Made by a program: the position numbers and the translations under genes
IMG/VR virus record: IMGVR_UViG_3300037245_000888
Span: 47,833-111,832 of that record
Source: a virus
Reading direction: 5' to 3' (one strand)
DNA: 64,000 nucleotides
The notes under the pieces: model-generated
Databases searched by the model: none
What the model was told of the DNA's origin: nothing
What the model saw: only the letters and a program-made list of their open reading frames with translations
Shown: one piece after another, positions 27,166-37,400 of the stretch
Layout: the number at the start of each line of letters is the position of its first letter
Position numbering within the stretch: the stretch's first letter is position 1

Positions 27166-28233
27166 CTATATCTTCTCTATATCATAATTCAACTGAAGAG
27201 AGAAGTTTGGTGTTGTCACGCCTTCCCCATTTACAACTTTGATATATACATCGTCATCTTTGTCTATTAAACCGTCAATTATAACTAAATCTTTTGTTTC
27301 ATTTTTAGTTGGGAATAATTCTAAGTCAGTAAAAGTTGTATCAGATATAATATCAGAGCCTTCGATTAATTGTAAATTTGAAGTATTGACATCATCTATT
27401 CCAATACTATCTCCATTGCTGATTATTTTAATTCCTGTGATTGTACATGTGTAACCATCTGGTGCCGTGAATAATATTCTGTGTATTGCTATATCTGGTG
27501 GATTAGAGAATGATGGAATATCAAATACTATCATTTGATTTGTGCTGTCTTTTAATATTGCAATTAATGACACATATTCCTCTTTCATATCTGAAAATTC
27601 TGATGTGCGTGTTGACTCATTAGATTGTCTAGTTGACTCATTAATTGTTCTAACGCCCTCATTTACAGTTCTCTGAGTTTCTTTTTCCTGTCTAGTATCT
27701 TCACTAGCAATTCTAATATTCTCACTAGATACTCTTTCTGATTCTTGAAATACTCTATCAATTTCTGATGCTTCACGCTCATCTTCTTCAAAAGATATAT
27801 TAGATAATTTAGAAATCAAATCACTAACTACTGAAACTTTGTCTTCATTAGATAAAGTACATCCATTCATCATATCTGCCAATACAACAAATCTAAATAT
27901 ATTACTTGTGACAATTTGACCACTGGCAGTATATAATTTTATTAAACCTGTGACTGAACCACTTTTACTTAATGATTCATTACATAATTCATATGTTATT
28001 GAGTCTGAATTTAATATGCATAAACATGGTTCCATATAAGTTGCATCTTGGAACTTTAGAGTAATATAAACTTCGGATAGTTCAGAGTAATTAATCTCCG
28101 AACCATCTTCTCTGGTAACTGTAAAGACTAGCTTACCAACTCCATTGTCATTTTGACTGAAATATCTTCCAGTATTAATAGATCCAGATGAGTTTATTTT
28201 TAGCTGGATTGGTATAGTTTCTATTGAAATCAT
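27166..28233 (-). CDS. Upper baseplate protein (BppU/DUF2479-like)
   Basis: 355 residues. The N-terminal 130 residues have the BppU pattern (KINSSGSINTGRYFSQND, LVFTVTREDGSE, VTGLIKLYTASG). A helical stalk with seven-residue ExxRxxx repeats follows (residues about 155-215, for example SENIRIASEDTRQ), and then a beta-rich C-terminal domain. In lactococcal phages such proteins tie receptor-binding proteins to the baseplate. Ribosome binding site AGGAGGTATTT. Confidence 0.8.
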   Translation of the reverse strand: MISIETIPIQLKINSSGSINTGRYFSQNDNGVGKLVFTVTREDGSEINYSELSEVYITLKFQDATYMEPCLCILNSDSITYELCNESLSKSGSVTGLIKLYTASGQIVTSNIFRFVVLADMMNGCTLSNEDKVSVVSDLISKLSNISFEEDEREASEIDRVFQESERVSSENIRIASEDTRQEKETQRTVNEGVRTINESTRQSNESTRTSEFSDMKEEYVSLIAILKDSTNQMIVFDIPSFSNPPDIAIHRILFTAPDGYTCTITGIKIISNGDSIGIDDVNTSNLQLIEGSDIISDTTFTDLELFPTKNETKDLVIIDGLIDKDDDVYIKVVNGEGVTTPNFSLQLNYDIEKI

Positions 28234-28242
28234 AAATACCTC

Positions 28243-28566
28243 CTAATAAGGATTGTTTTCTGAATCGTATTGCAACCAAATTTGCTGTCTATTTAGTTTG
28301 TCTTGCTCAGTTTTCATACCGAGAAGGATAAGATTATCTAGTTCTTTTAAGTCTGTGAGTGCTATTTGTTTTTCTGCTTCATAAAGTTGGATTGCTAGTT
28401 CCTGCTCTGTTCTAATTGTAGAAATTTCACATTCTATTTTATTTCCGAACATCTTTTCACCTTGTATATAACTATATGAAACTTCGAGTTCTAAACCTGT
28501 CAAATTAGGATTCATTTCTAAAATTTCAGCACCTGTTAATATACCTTCAAATATTATCTTTTTCAT
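28243..28566 (-). CDS. Hypothetical tail-region protein (107 aa)
   Basis: Mixed alpha/beta, acidic, with a coiled-coil-prone C-terminal half (EQELAIQLYEAEKQIALTDLKELDNLIL). Between the fibre-like gene and BppU. Ribosome binding site from the previous gene end (GGGGGCAATATG) is weak. No family recognised. Confidence 0.6.
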   Translation of the reverse strand: MKKIIFEGILTGAEILEMNPNLTGLELEVSYSYIQGEKMFGNKIECEISTIRTEQELAIQLYEAEKQIALTDLKELDNLILLGMKTEQDKLNRQQIWLQYDSENNPY

Positions 28567-28574
28567 ATTGCCCC

Positions 28575-29789
28575 CTAATTATCTTTTTCATATTGAACAA
28601 CTTGTTCTGCAACACCAGTGTTCTCAGCATAAATCTTTAACTCAGAGTTAAATCTCCACTTTGCACGTACCGCATTTGTTCCAATATCACTATCAAATAC
28701 CACAACTCCATCACATTCAATTTTAATCGCAAAAGCAGTGCTACCTATTATAACATTAACAAATCCACTATCTACTATAGTGGTTAGGAGTGAATAACCA
28801 GCCCCAACAGCATCGTTACCATTAAATTTAGGTGTTGATTTCTTAGGATCTCCACTTCCATCATCTTCTGAATAAGATATTCCATATGGAGAAGCTGCGC
28901 ATCGGTATTCAAAACCAGTTTCACACCTTATGTCGCACCCTGTCTGCGTTAAATTCACAGTACCATTAGTTACACCAGAAAATTTTTCTCCATCATCACC
29001 ATCTATTTTTAATTGTACATCACCGTTAGATCCTGTCATTGTACCCAACCAATGAATCCAACAAGCACCAACAAAAGTATGCCTTAGTGTAGGTGAACCA
29101 GTACCGGGTGTTCCAACATTATATGCTTGTGCAAGAACTTTTGATAAATCATTTGCCCCACCTTTAGGACTAAGCAAGAAAAAATTGCCAGTCACCCTCC
29201 TTAAAATGGTTATAGGTGTTCCGTCAACAAAGTCATCAGCTTCCATTGGTATTACTCCACCAGCACCATCTGGTTTGGATATTGCTACTGCTCCATGACC
29301 ATCTAGATTAACAGTGACAGCACCAGTATTATTAGCTGTTGGTATGAATGTGATTGGATTTAAGTCTATCGTAAAATCAAAACTTGAAGCCGTTCCACTT
29401 GTTAAGATAATAGCGTCTGCTGTACCTGTTACTACTGCACCTGTTCTTAGGATATCAATGTTGTCTAGGTTGATAGCTATATCTGAAATATTAATTAAAA
29501 TATCAGATTCATTATCTTCAATTGAATCTTTCATAATCGTATAATCCGTATCAGCGTATATATAATCTTGTAGGTTGGATGGAGCTTCTGTAAATAATAA
29601 AATTGCTAATCCAGCTTCTCCATTATTATCCTGACTTGAGCCAGCAGTATTAGTTACAACTAAAGTGTCTGGATTTTCATATGAAACATTTGTAGAGGTA
29701 CTTCTACCGAATTTATTTAATATTCTCTGATACTCGCCTAATTCTCCCAATAAACTGTCCGGAATGGGAAACCTATTTTCTAAAGGCAT
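28575..29789 (-). CDS. Tail fibre / baseplate-associated protein (404 aa)
   Basis: Helical N-terminal segment (about 1-35) then beta-rich, Gly/Thr/Asn-rich domains typical of fibres, including TPTANNTGAVTVNLDGHGA, a pattern seen in phage fibre shaft repeats (a hinge around residues 150-175), and a jelly-roll-like C-terminal half. No enzymatic motif. ATG preceded by AAAGGAGGCAAAC. Probably a receptor-binding or baseplate appendage. Confidence 0.65.
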   Translation of the reverse strand: MPLENRFPIPDSLLGELGEYQRILNKFGRSTSTNVSYENPDTLVVTNTAGSSQDNNGEAGLAILLFTEAPSNLQDYIYADTDYTIMKDSIEDNESDILINISDIAINLDNIDILRTGAVVTGTADAIILTSGTASSFDFTIDLNPITFIPTANNTGAVTVNLDGHGAVAISKPDGAGGVIPMEADDFVDGTPITILRRVTGNFFLLSPKGGANDLSKVLAQAYNVGTPGTGSPTLRHTFVGACWIHWLGTMTGSNGDVQLKIDGDDGEKFSGVTNGTVNLTQTGCDIRCETGFEYRCAASPYGISYSEDDGSGDPKKSTPKFNGNDAVGAGYSLLTTIVDSGFVNVIIGSTAFAIKIECDGVVVFDSDIGTNAVRAKWRFNSELKIYAENTGVAEQVVQYEKDN

Positions 29790-29829
29790 GTTTGCCTCCT
29801 TTCTGTATTTGTTGTTTCTTTAATTTAGT

Positions 29830-30144
29830 TTATTTTGCTTCTTTTATTGTTGCATCTGATAAACTGCCAGTCCACGAAACAATATATACCTCTTGATTCG
29901 CACTGAGAGTTTCCCATGTTTTATTTTTCATACTAATTGGTGTACTAGTTTGGTCACCATTCAGCCAAAGCGATGCAACGGAATTAGGGGCTATCGCAGG
30001 ACTACCAGTAACAACTTCTGCTACCCAAGTCCTTGGTACTCTCTTCATCCTAGCATTAACTACTTTAGTGGCTATATCAGATATTAAATTTATTAATTTG
30101 TTTGCGCCACTATTACTATCATTTTTACTTTTGTTTAATATCAT
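29830..30144 (-). CDS. Hypothetical tail-region protein (104 aa)
   Basis: A helical, basic N-terminal half (IKLxx-type segment, residues 14-40) followed by a beta-strand C-terminal half (VASLWLNGDQTSTPI, QEVYIVSWTG) resembling an SH3-like virion domain. ATG follows TAGGAGGCTAAT. Role unknown; probably a small virion component. Confidence 0.6.
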   Translation of the reverse strand: MILNKSKNDSNSGANKLINLISDIATKVVNARMKRVPRTWVAEVVTGSPAIAPNSVASLWLNGDQTSTPISMKNKTWETLSANQEVYIVSWTGSLSDATIKEAK

Positions 30145-30174
30145 ATTAGCCTCCTAAGTTTTGTAGTAAACTTG

Positions 30175-31308
30175 TTATAAGTCAATATCGAATGTGTCAA
30201 CAACTGTTAGTGACATTGGACTGTTTGTGAGTGGCATCGTAATTCTATCTAATAAAATCCTTTTACCATTCGCATCCTGTCTTGAGTCTGTAGCTGTCAC
30301 AACGTGATCTACATCTAAGTGAGGTAAAATCATAGATGTGATATTACCTTGAGTTAGAACATTAGTTTTTCTTTTTAGTTCGTAAATACCTCTTTGCTCA
30401 CAAAGGGCAACTGAATATATAATGCTATCTTTGACTATTTCTAATATTTCTATACCTAAATTTCCAATACTTGTATCAGAAAGTAGGTCGTTATTTTGAA
30501 CATTTTTTCTAACTGTAACTCCTGAAATATTATCACCAATTACAGTTATAGAATTCACAACTTCATCTAAATTATATTGAGTATTTCCAGATACATAATT
30601 TGTTTCATCTTCAGAATCAGCGTCAAAGTCCCAAATCGATCCCTTCGAGGAGTCCTTAGAATCTTTTTCAAAAACAAGACTGCCTCCAGTATTATAGTAT
30701 ACATTGCATGAAAATGCTTGTGCAAGTTCAATTAAAATCTCTCCAAGATTTGAACCTTCCTCTTTTACAATCTGATAAGGTATATTCTCTGAATCAATAG
30801 TTGTATCTATTATAACATCACGAGGATCTTGTGATATTGACATCACTGTTCTAATTGCTGTTCCAAGTGTCGTTGATGATGGGATTACTAACGTAAAGTC
30901 AATTTTGCCAGCCAAGCTACCATTGAGCAATGAGAACTTATCTTGCATTGAAACTTTAACTGAATTGTCTGGATTCACGACTGGTTTGTCATAGACAAAC
31001 GTGCCCTGTTTTATGAAATATTCCTCTCCATTTATCAGGTAACCGAGTGATAATCTACCCTTTTGTGCCACCCATATTCCAGAATCTAAACTAGGGAAGA
31101 ATTCATTCAATGTATTATCAAACGAAATGTCCAAAGTTCTCCTAACTCCATTACCATTAGATATATTTAAACTTCCTTCTAATCTTAATTTTGAAGTAAT
31201 TTCTCTTAAAGGAGTTTCATCTTCTTTTCTCAACATTTCAAACTTTACAAGGGGTTGTCTTATTCTGTTGTTTTTTACAAAGTCTAAATAATCTTGAAAA
31301 CTAATCAT
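30175..31308 (-). CDS. Baseplate hub / tail protein (377 aa)
   Basis: Beta-rich protein in the position of phage hub proteins (gp27/XkdQ-like group): N-terminal LVKFEMLRKEDETPLREI, a segment KIDFTLVIPSSTTLGTAI resembling the hub loading domain, and a central GEILIELAQAFSCNVYY. It follows the distal tail genes and precedes the appendage genes. Its ATG at 31308 overlaps the end of the endonuclease gene by 8 nt, showing where the mobile gene was inserted. Assignment is by context and general likeness. Confidence 0.6.
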   Translation of the reverse strand: MISFQDYLDFVKNNRIRQPLVKFEMLRKEDETPLREITSKLRLEGSLNISNGNGVRRTLDISFDNTLNEFFPSLDSGIWVAQKGRLSLGYLINGEEYFIKQGTFVYDKPVVNPDNSVKVSMQDKFSLLNGSLAGKIDFTLVIPSSTTLGTAIRTVMSISQDPRDVIIDTTIDSENIPYQIVKEEGSNLGEILIELAQAFSCNVYYNTGGSLVFEKDSKDSSKGSIWDFDADSEDETNYVSGNTQYNLDEVVNSITVIGDNISGVTVRKNVQNNDLLSDTSIGNLGIEILEIVKDSIIYSVALCEQRGIYELKRKTNVLTQGNITSMILPHLDVDHVVTATDSRQDANGKRILLDRITMPLTNSPMSLTVVDTFDIDL

Positions 31309-32461
31309 TTGAGATTACCTCCTTTATTACTTTTTCTAGGTCTGGGATATCATAAAAACATTCAGTATATCCAGCAAATTTTATTTTTGGTGTTGACTTA
31401 AAATCGTTGTACGCTCTTAGCAAGTGACGTTCTAGATCCCACATTAAAGCTCCATTCTGAGATTCAATAATCCTTACTTCTTTATAAAAATATGGCAAAC
31501 TTTTAGTTTTTATTTTATTGCTATGATATCTTGCTTTTATTGTAGTATGAGTTTTACCTATTTTATAAAAGGTTTCTCCAGTCAACTCATCATAACATTT
31601 TATTATATAAACTTTAAATGTTTTGCTTTCATTAGATTTTTCTTTTCCTCTTATCCATTTTGTTTTTGTCCACCCTGTATTTTCCAGTGCACATCTAGGG
31701 CATCCATATCCGCTGTATAAATCTTGGTAAGTAGGATTCCATTCATGTCCGCATATGTCACATTCACAATCTAGTTTAGAGTAGGCGTTGATATATTCTT
31801 TTGATTTTATTATTATTGTAGGAGATGTTTTATAAATAGTGTCTTTAACTTCTTTTAGTGTAAGATTCAATGTTCCAGCACACTTTCTGCACCCGTGCCC
31901 AGCTTTTAATGAACGGGCTACAGTCACCCAAACATGTCCATCAATTAGACATTTTACTTCAAACCCATTTCTACCATCAGTGGTTCTTGCTACCCTTAAA
32001 ATTTCAATACCATTGTTAATTAATAGCATATCTCGCCTAATGTCATCTATGTTTACTGGTAGATTTCCAGCGCAACTCGGACAGCCGGCACCAGATTTTA
32101 ACGTATCCCATATTGGATTCCAATCATAATTACATATTAAGCACGTGCAATCCAATGGCTTATCTGAACCCATGTATTCTTTTGAGTTTATTTTGATAGT
32201 TGAGCTTATATTTTTTAATTCTTCTTTTATTCCTTTTAACGTTCTTCTAGCATTTAATCCACCTTGTTTTTGTCCACACAATTGACATCCAGCCCCTTGT
32301 TGAAACCTATTCCATCTTTGCTTAAATGGCTTATTGCATATTTTACAAAAACAATCTAGATCTTTTATCGCTCCAATATATTCTTTAGACAAAACAGATA
32401 CACTTGGAAAATGTATAGCAAGATATGCCACTATTTCTTCTAAAGTTTTCTTTCTCGCCAT
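31301..32461 (-). CDS. Free-standing endonuclease: four zinc-ribbon repeats plus GIY-YIG-like domain
   Basis: 386 residues. Four tandem DNA-binding repeats, each with one CxxC near the start and a G-x-G-C-x-x-C end (GAGCQLC, GAGCPSC, GHGCRKC, GYGCPRC; repeat 3 has a degenerate first pair). The C-terminal domain FKVYIIKCYD...FYKIGKTHTT is GIY-YIG-like of the T5orf172/Mug113 type, ending FAGYTECF. This is the architecture of homing endonucleases that invade phage genes. It is wedged between baseplate genes and is probably a mobile intruder. Compare 44176-45051, which shares only the C-terminal half. Confidence 0.8.
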   Translation of the reverse strand: MARKKTLEEIVAYLAIHFPSVSVLSKEYIGAIKDLDCFCKICNKPFKQRWNRFQQGAGCQLCGQKQGGLNARRTLKGIKEELKNISSTIKINSKEYMGSDKPLDCTCLICNYDWNPIWDTLKSGAGCPSCAGNLPVNIDDIRRDMLLINNGIEILRVARTTDGRNGFEVKCLIDGHVWVTVARSLKAGHGCRKCAGTLNLTLKEVKDTIYKTSPTIIIKSKEYINAYSKLDCECDICGHEWNPTYQDLYSGYGCPRCALENTGWTKTKWIRGKEKSNESKTFKVYIIKCYDELTGETFYKIGKTHTTIKARYHSNKIKTKSLPYFYKEVRIIESQNGALMWDLERHLLRAYNDFKSTPKIKFAGYTECFYDIPDLEKVIKEVISND

Positions 32462-32470
32462 ACACTCCTC

Positions 32471-33337
32471 CTATATTTCATTTATTTCTCTCCACTCAAA
32501 ATTAATAATCCAAACACTTGAATTACCATTAATGTTTCCATTCTTTTTAGTAAGAGATACATTTGATGTTATTACACGGTACATATACCCATTCGTAAAT
32601 TTAAGTATCTTTTCTTCTCCATTTAATAAGAAGGCTTCAAATTGTTTCATATATTGGAAGTCTTGTTCAAACTCCAACTCTGTAACAGAATTAGAATTAG
32701 CAATGAACCCCATTGATCCAACGTGCACTTCTTTTTCACCGATTAAAGCTGTTTGGAATTTTGACCTAACATCATTAAAAGTAATATCTTGTTCAATATT
32801 TGTTTCTGATAATCTTAAATCTAAGCAGAAAGAATATCCATTTTCAGACTTATCATCGAGCAGAATTATTTTGTTAAATTGTGTTAAAACTTCATTACTC
32901 TCCATCGGCTGGCCTAAAAAATCGCCAGTTTTAGGGATGAACTGAAAAACATATTGACTATTGCTGTTTGCAAGTCTGTCTATATATTCTAAATCAATTG
33001 CTTCTAATTCATCTACCTTAGTAAATTTAGCATCATTTATTTCTTTTCTTAAAACAATCCAGCCATCTATTGGGGCTGGTAGGCTAGTAACATTCCCACC
33101 TTGTAAATTATTATTAAATTGAGCTAGCAAAAATGTTAAAACTCCATACTCTCTTATTTCTGTAAAACTCAAATCATCTATTTGTTGTTGCGTCATTATT
33201 TCATGTGTACCTTCTAAATCATCAAAAATAGCATTTCCGAATAGTTTGATGTTAGTATAAATACCAGCGATCGGAGTCTGCGGTATTGCTTGAAAAACAT
33301 TGTTAAAATTGAAATTTGAAAGATTAAAAATTGCCAA
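32471..33337 (-). CDS. Distal tail / baseplate protein (288 aa)
   Basis: Beta-rich protein of unknown family between the tape-measure side and the hub. The C-terminal KILKFTNGYMYRVITSNVSLT with WIINFEWREI resembles the C-terminal beta domain of distal tail proteins. Ribosome binding site AAAGGAGTATGT. Confidence 0.5.
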   Translation of the reverse strand: MAIFNLSNFNFNNVFQAIPQTPIAGIYTNIKLFGNAIFDDLEGTHEIMTQQQIDDLSFTEIREYGVLTFLLAQFNNNLQGGNVTSLPAPIDGWIVLRKEINDAKFTKVDELEAIDLEYIDRLANSNSQYVFQFIPKTGDFLGQPMESNEVLTQFNKIILLDDKSENGYSFCLDLRLSETNIEQDITFNDVRSKFQTALIGEKEVHVGSMGFIANSNSVTELEFEQDFQYMKQFEAFLLNGEEKILKFTNGYMYRVITSNVSLTKKNGNINGNSSVWIINFEWREINEI

Positions 33338-33352
33338 AATACATACTCCTTT

Positions 33353-34396
33353 CTAAATCGCTTGATATACTACTTCTACTTTTGTAGGTAGTAACACTAT
33401 ATAAAATACCCTATCTGTTAAACTTATTGGTACACCATAATTTGTAATTCCATTAATCGTCCATCCAAATCTTCCAGACACATAAAAAACTTCGTAGTCT
33501 CCATCATCCAACTGAACAATCTTACCTTCAAATAAATCACTATCAGGTTGCCATTTTACTTTTATAGTATCTGTTGTTAATATATCTACATCGAAACTTA
33601 CATAACTTAAACTATCATCTATACTTAAAGCAGTATTTCCAACATAAATAAAATCATTTACATAACTTATACTCCCACTACTTGTACCAATAATCTGTAC
33701 GACTTCTGGTCTAGTAACAGTAATTAAACTTGTATTATTATCTACAACTGCTTCTGGAACCAAATCAATATCTGGTTCAGCATATGCAACGTTAAATGCA
33801 ACGAGTCCACTATCGAAGGTACTTCCACCTGTGGTTGTTCCAAATACTCTAATTTGTAAACTATCACCATTGGTAAATCCTTCAAATGTATATTTAATAT
33901 TAAAATTAGTAACTAATCCACTATCTTCAATTAATTCACTCAAAGCATCATATAATTCAAAAGTATAATTATTTACTATATCTCCTTCAGCTTGAGCTAC
34001 TGTTGCAGTAAACTCATATGATTGAGTTGTTATTGTTGCTGGAGGATTAAATGTTAATACAGGAGTTGTCTTAGCTGAAAATTGAAATTCTCTAGTTGTG
34101 ACTTCTTCTGCTGTATTCCATACTGTCATTTTCCATTTGTAGCTATCTATTCCAGTGTTTGGTATTGTACCACCAATTAGCTCATGAATAAGTAACTCCC
34201 CATCGGCTAAGTTTGGTGATAAAGGTAATTTAGTTGTATCATGCATTGGTGTATTATCTGATACCTTGAAAAATTCAATCTGGTAATCAGTAAACTTAAC
34301 ACCATCCATAGTAGCTGTTATATCTTGATTTAAATTTAAATCTCTAACCTCATTACGAGGTGAGGGATTTTGTGGCGTAAATATTGTTGAGGGCAT
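33353..34396 (-). CDS. Tail protein with Ig/fibronectin-like domains (347 aa)
   Basis: All-beta composition with repeated strand patterns (SYKWKMTVWNT, SYEFTATVAQAEGD, TFELYDALSEL), suggesting two or three Ig/Fn3-like domains, and a C-terminal domain with DYEVFYVSGRFGW. Located next to the tape measure gene, so likely a tail tip component. No specific family recognised. Confidence 0.55.
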   Translation of the reverse strand: MPSTIFTPQNPSPRNEVRDLNLNQDITATMDGVKFTDYQIEFFKVSDNTPMHDTTKLPLSPNLADGELLIHELIGGTIPNTGIDSYKWKMTVWNTAEEVTTREFQFSAKTTPVLTFNPPATITTQSYEFTATVAQAEGDIVNNYTFELYDALSELIEDSGLVTNFNIKYTFEGFTNGDSLQIRVFGTTTGGSTFDSGLVAFNVAYAEPDIDLVPEAVVDNNTSLITVTRPEVVQIIGTSSGSISYVNDFIYVGNTALSIDDSLSYVSFDVDILTTDTIKVKWQPDSDLFEGKIVQLDDGDYEVFYVSGRFGWTINGITNYGVPISLTDRVFYIVLLPTKVEVVYQAI

Positions 34397-34409
34397 CTAA
34401 CCTCACCTC

Positions 34410-37400
34410 CTAAAATTGTTGTAATTTAGATTGACCAGTTGCATTATCTATTAGTCTTTCTAATGAGTCTTCGTTAGTTTGTACATTCATTGTATTAACT
34501 GTTGTTGTGCTTGTTGTAGTATCTCCACTACCTCCAACAGTTGCTCTATCTCCAATAGTAGTTGATGATTCAGTTGAACCACTTCTAATCGGAATAATTG
34601 GTTGGAATGTATTTCTTTGAATAGATTCTTCAACAGCTTTTATCTGATCTTCAAGAACTTCTACTTCTGCTTTCTGCACATTTAAAGTAGCTATCTTAGA
34701 ATTGTAATCAGAAATAAATCCATCTAAATTTGTAAGTCTACTTGTGTAAGATGTACTCTCAACTGTTTCCAATGTATCATTCAAAGTAGTTACTGATTCA
34801 ATTGTGATAATATCCCCAGCTTCTATCTTTTCAGATATATCATTTTGGAATGACTCTAATTCGCCAACTCTAGTATTATAAGATTCCTCTTCTATTCTAG
34901 CAGTTTCATTTAAAGCATCAATATCATTTTGTAGTTTGTCTTCTGCTGCTTGCATTGCTTGATCATTTCTAAAATCTAATATAACCTTTTCAGAATCAGC
35001 TATGTCTTTGTTTACGTCTTTTAATGCGTCAGTATCAACTACTTGAACGAATCCAACTTCAGCATCTTTAACTAGTCTTTTGTTCTTGTTTGCTAATATA
35101 TTAGATCTACGATCTTTAAGGTCTTGTAAATCAGATAATAAATCTTCTAATTTTACTTTATCTTTTAATGCATCATTGGCTTCTTTAAGAGCCTCTAGTT
35201 CAGCTTCTTTATCTCTTATAGCTGCGTCAGATGCTTTCTTAGTTGCTTTAAAGTTTTCTTCTTCTAAGTCAATTTTATCCTGTATAACACCATTAAGTAT
35301 TTCACCTAATTTAATTAACTCTTCCTCAGATTGCTCTACACCTAAATTAAGTCCATCTTTAACTATTTGATTAGTAGCATCAACTAAACCGAAAATACTA
35401 TTTGTTGTGTCTTCAATAGCTAAACTTAATCTGAAAGCTTCATCTATATAGGCATCATACTCTTTAGTTCCGGCTACAAGGGACTTAGCTTCTTCATCTA
35501 ATGCTAACTGTTGTTCAAGCAATAAGTCTCTTTGTTGAGCGTATAACGTGGTTAAACGACCATTTATAGCAATCCTATTATCCAAGTCAGTTGTTCTACT
35601 TAATAGTTTGTTTTGCTGATCAATTGCGAATTTGTTCTTATTTAATGAAAGTGTTAACTTGTCAACAGCTTCATATTCTTCCTTAGTTTTCTTCTCACGA
35701 GATTTCTTAATAGATTCTTCACGAGCTTTATCAACAGACTCTATTTGCCTTCTTTCATTTGCTAATAATACTAAATTGTTCTCAGCGTCTTTTATAGCTT
35801 TATTGGCCTGAGTAAGTAGAGTATTTTCACCTTGACCTTCACTTAAGAAGTCAATAGCTTTTCTAGAAGCAATAATTACTTTAGCTGTATTAATTTCAGC
35901 TTGAGCTAAGGTTTCTAATCTCTCTATTTCTTTCAGAGTATTTAATCTATTTTTTTCAACATATTCAGTGAATGCATCTTTAGCTAATCCAGTTTGTATA
36001 ATTGAAGCACCATAAGTTTCTATGAGAGCATCTAACATATCATCTGTTAAGAATCCATCTATTGTTAATTGTTCTAATGCATCAGATAAATTTTCATATT
36101 CCTCAGATGAATCAAGAGCACGCCTAACATCATTTAATGCTTGTTCTTGTTTTGTTAATGCAAATGTTTGAGCTTCTATGTCTTCAGTTGTTTTTAATAA
36201 TGCAAATCCATAACCTTGAGTATATTCTTTTTCAATTGCAATCAAGGCTTCTTCTATGATTAATAGACTTGCTTCATTGTCTTTATATAAAGCTGTTCCT
36301 TCTTGAAGGATATCAAGAGATTTTAATAACTCTAATTGATAACTTTTTAATGCTGTCTCTTGTTCTTTTAATGCTTCTTCATTATCCTTTAAACCTTTTA
36401 TTCTTTTGTTATCTTCTGTTGATCCAGTAAAGAATAAATCTTGATGAAGTGTTATATTTTCTTCAATAGCATCTCTAATTCTTTCATAAGATTCAGCTAT
36501 TTTATCATTACGATCACTAGAAGCATTCTCCTCTTCAATTCTCAAGAGTTCTTTTTCAGCTTCTATTGTCTTTAATAAAATTTGTAATCTATTTTCTTGT
36601 GCTTTAGTTCTTTCTTTGATTCCTCTTAAATCTAATAATTCACTATTCATAGATTTAATATTGTCTCTAAGTTCAGCAATTTTTATAGCTGACTCTTCTG
36701 ATGAATCTCCAAATAACTTAACCCCTTGACTGATAGCAGCAATAGTTAATGCTATACCAGCGAATATTGGATTTAAACCAAATGCAGCAATACTTAATGC
36801 AGTAACTAATCCAATAGCTATTGGTAATTTATTGATTAAGAATGTTAATCCAACAACAAATCCTTTTAATGCATCAACAATACCTTTAACTGCAACACTA
36901 CTACTAAGAGCAGTAAGTAATTGTCCCCATGCTTCTTTAAGTTGATTTGTTTTGCCTTTTAAACTATCTAAAAACTTTTCATTAGCTTCAGCAACTTCAC
37001 CTGTACTATTTAATGCATCTTTCAATGCAGATTCAGCAACATCAAAGTTTTCAAGTAAACCAATTAAAATATTCTTTTGTCGTTTACCCGCTAATTTTTC
37101 AAGTAATGATTCTCTTGTTAATTCATCTAAACCTTTATATATATCTGAGAAGTCTTGGAACACATCAAATATATTTCTGAATGATCCATCTGCTTCTTGT
37201 ATTTCAATTCCAACTCTAGCAAAGTCATCAGCTAATGAAGGTAATAGTTCACCAGCATCAGTAACTCCTCTTAATCGAGAGGCTATTGTTTTAAGAGCCG
37301 TACCAACTTTGGCAGGATCTTGGATTGATTCATTTGCAGAAGCTATTAATGCAGCAGATTGTTCTAATGATGCACCAGCAGTATTTAATGTATTTGCTGA

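Noticed and set aside
32334-32945. A 203-residue + strand ORF across the endonuclease and distal tail genes
   Set aside because: Antisense to two real genes across their boundary; no ribosome binding site.
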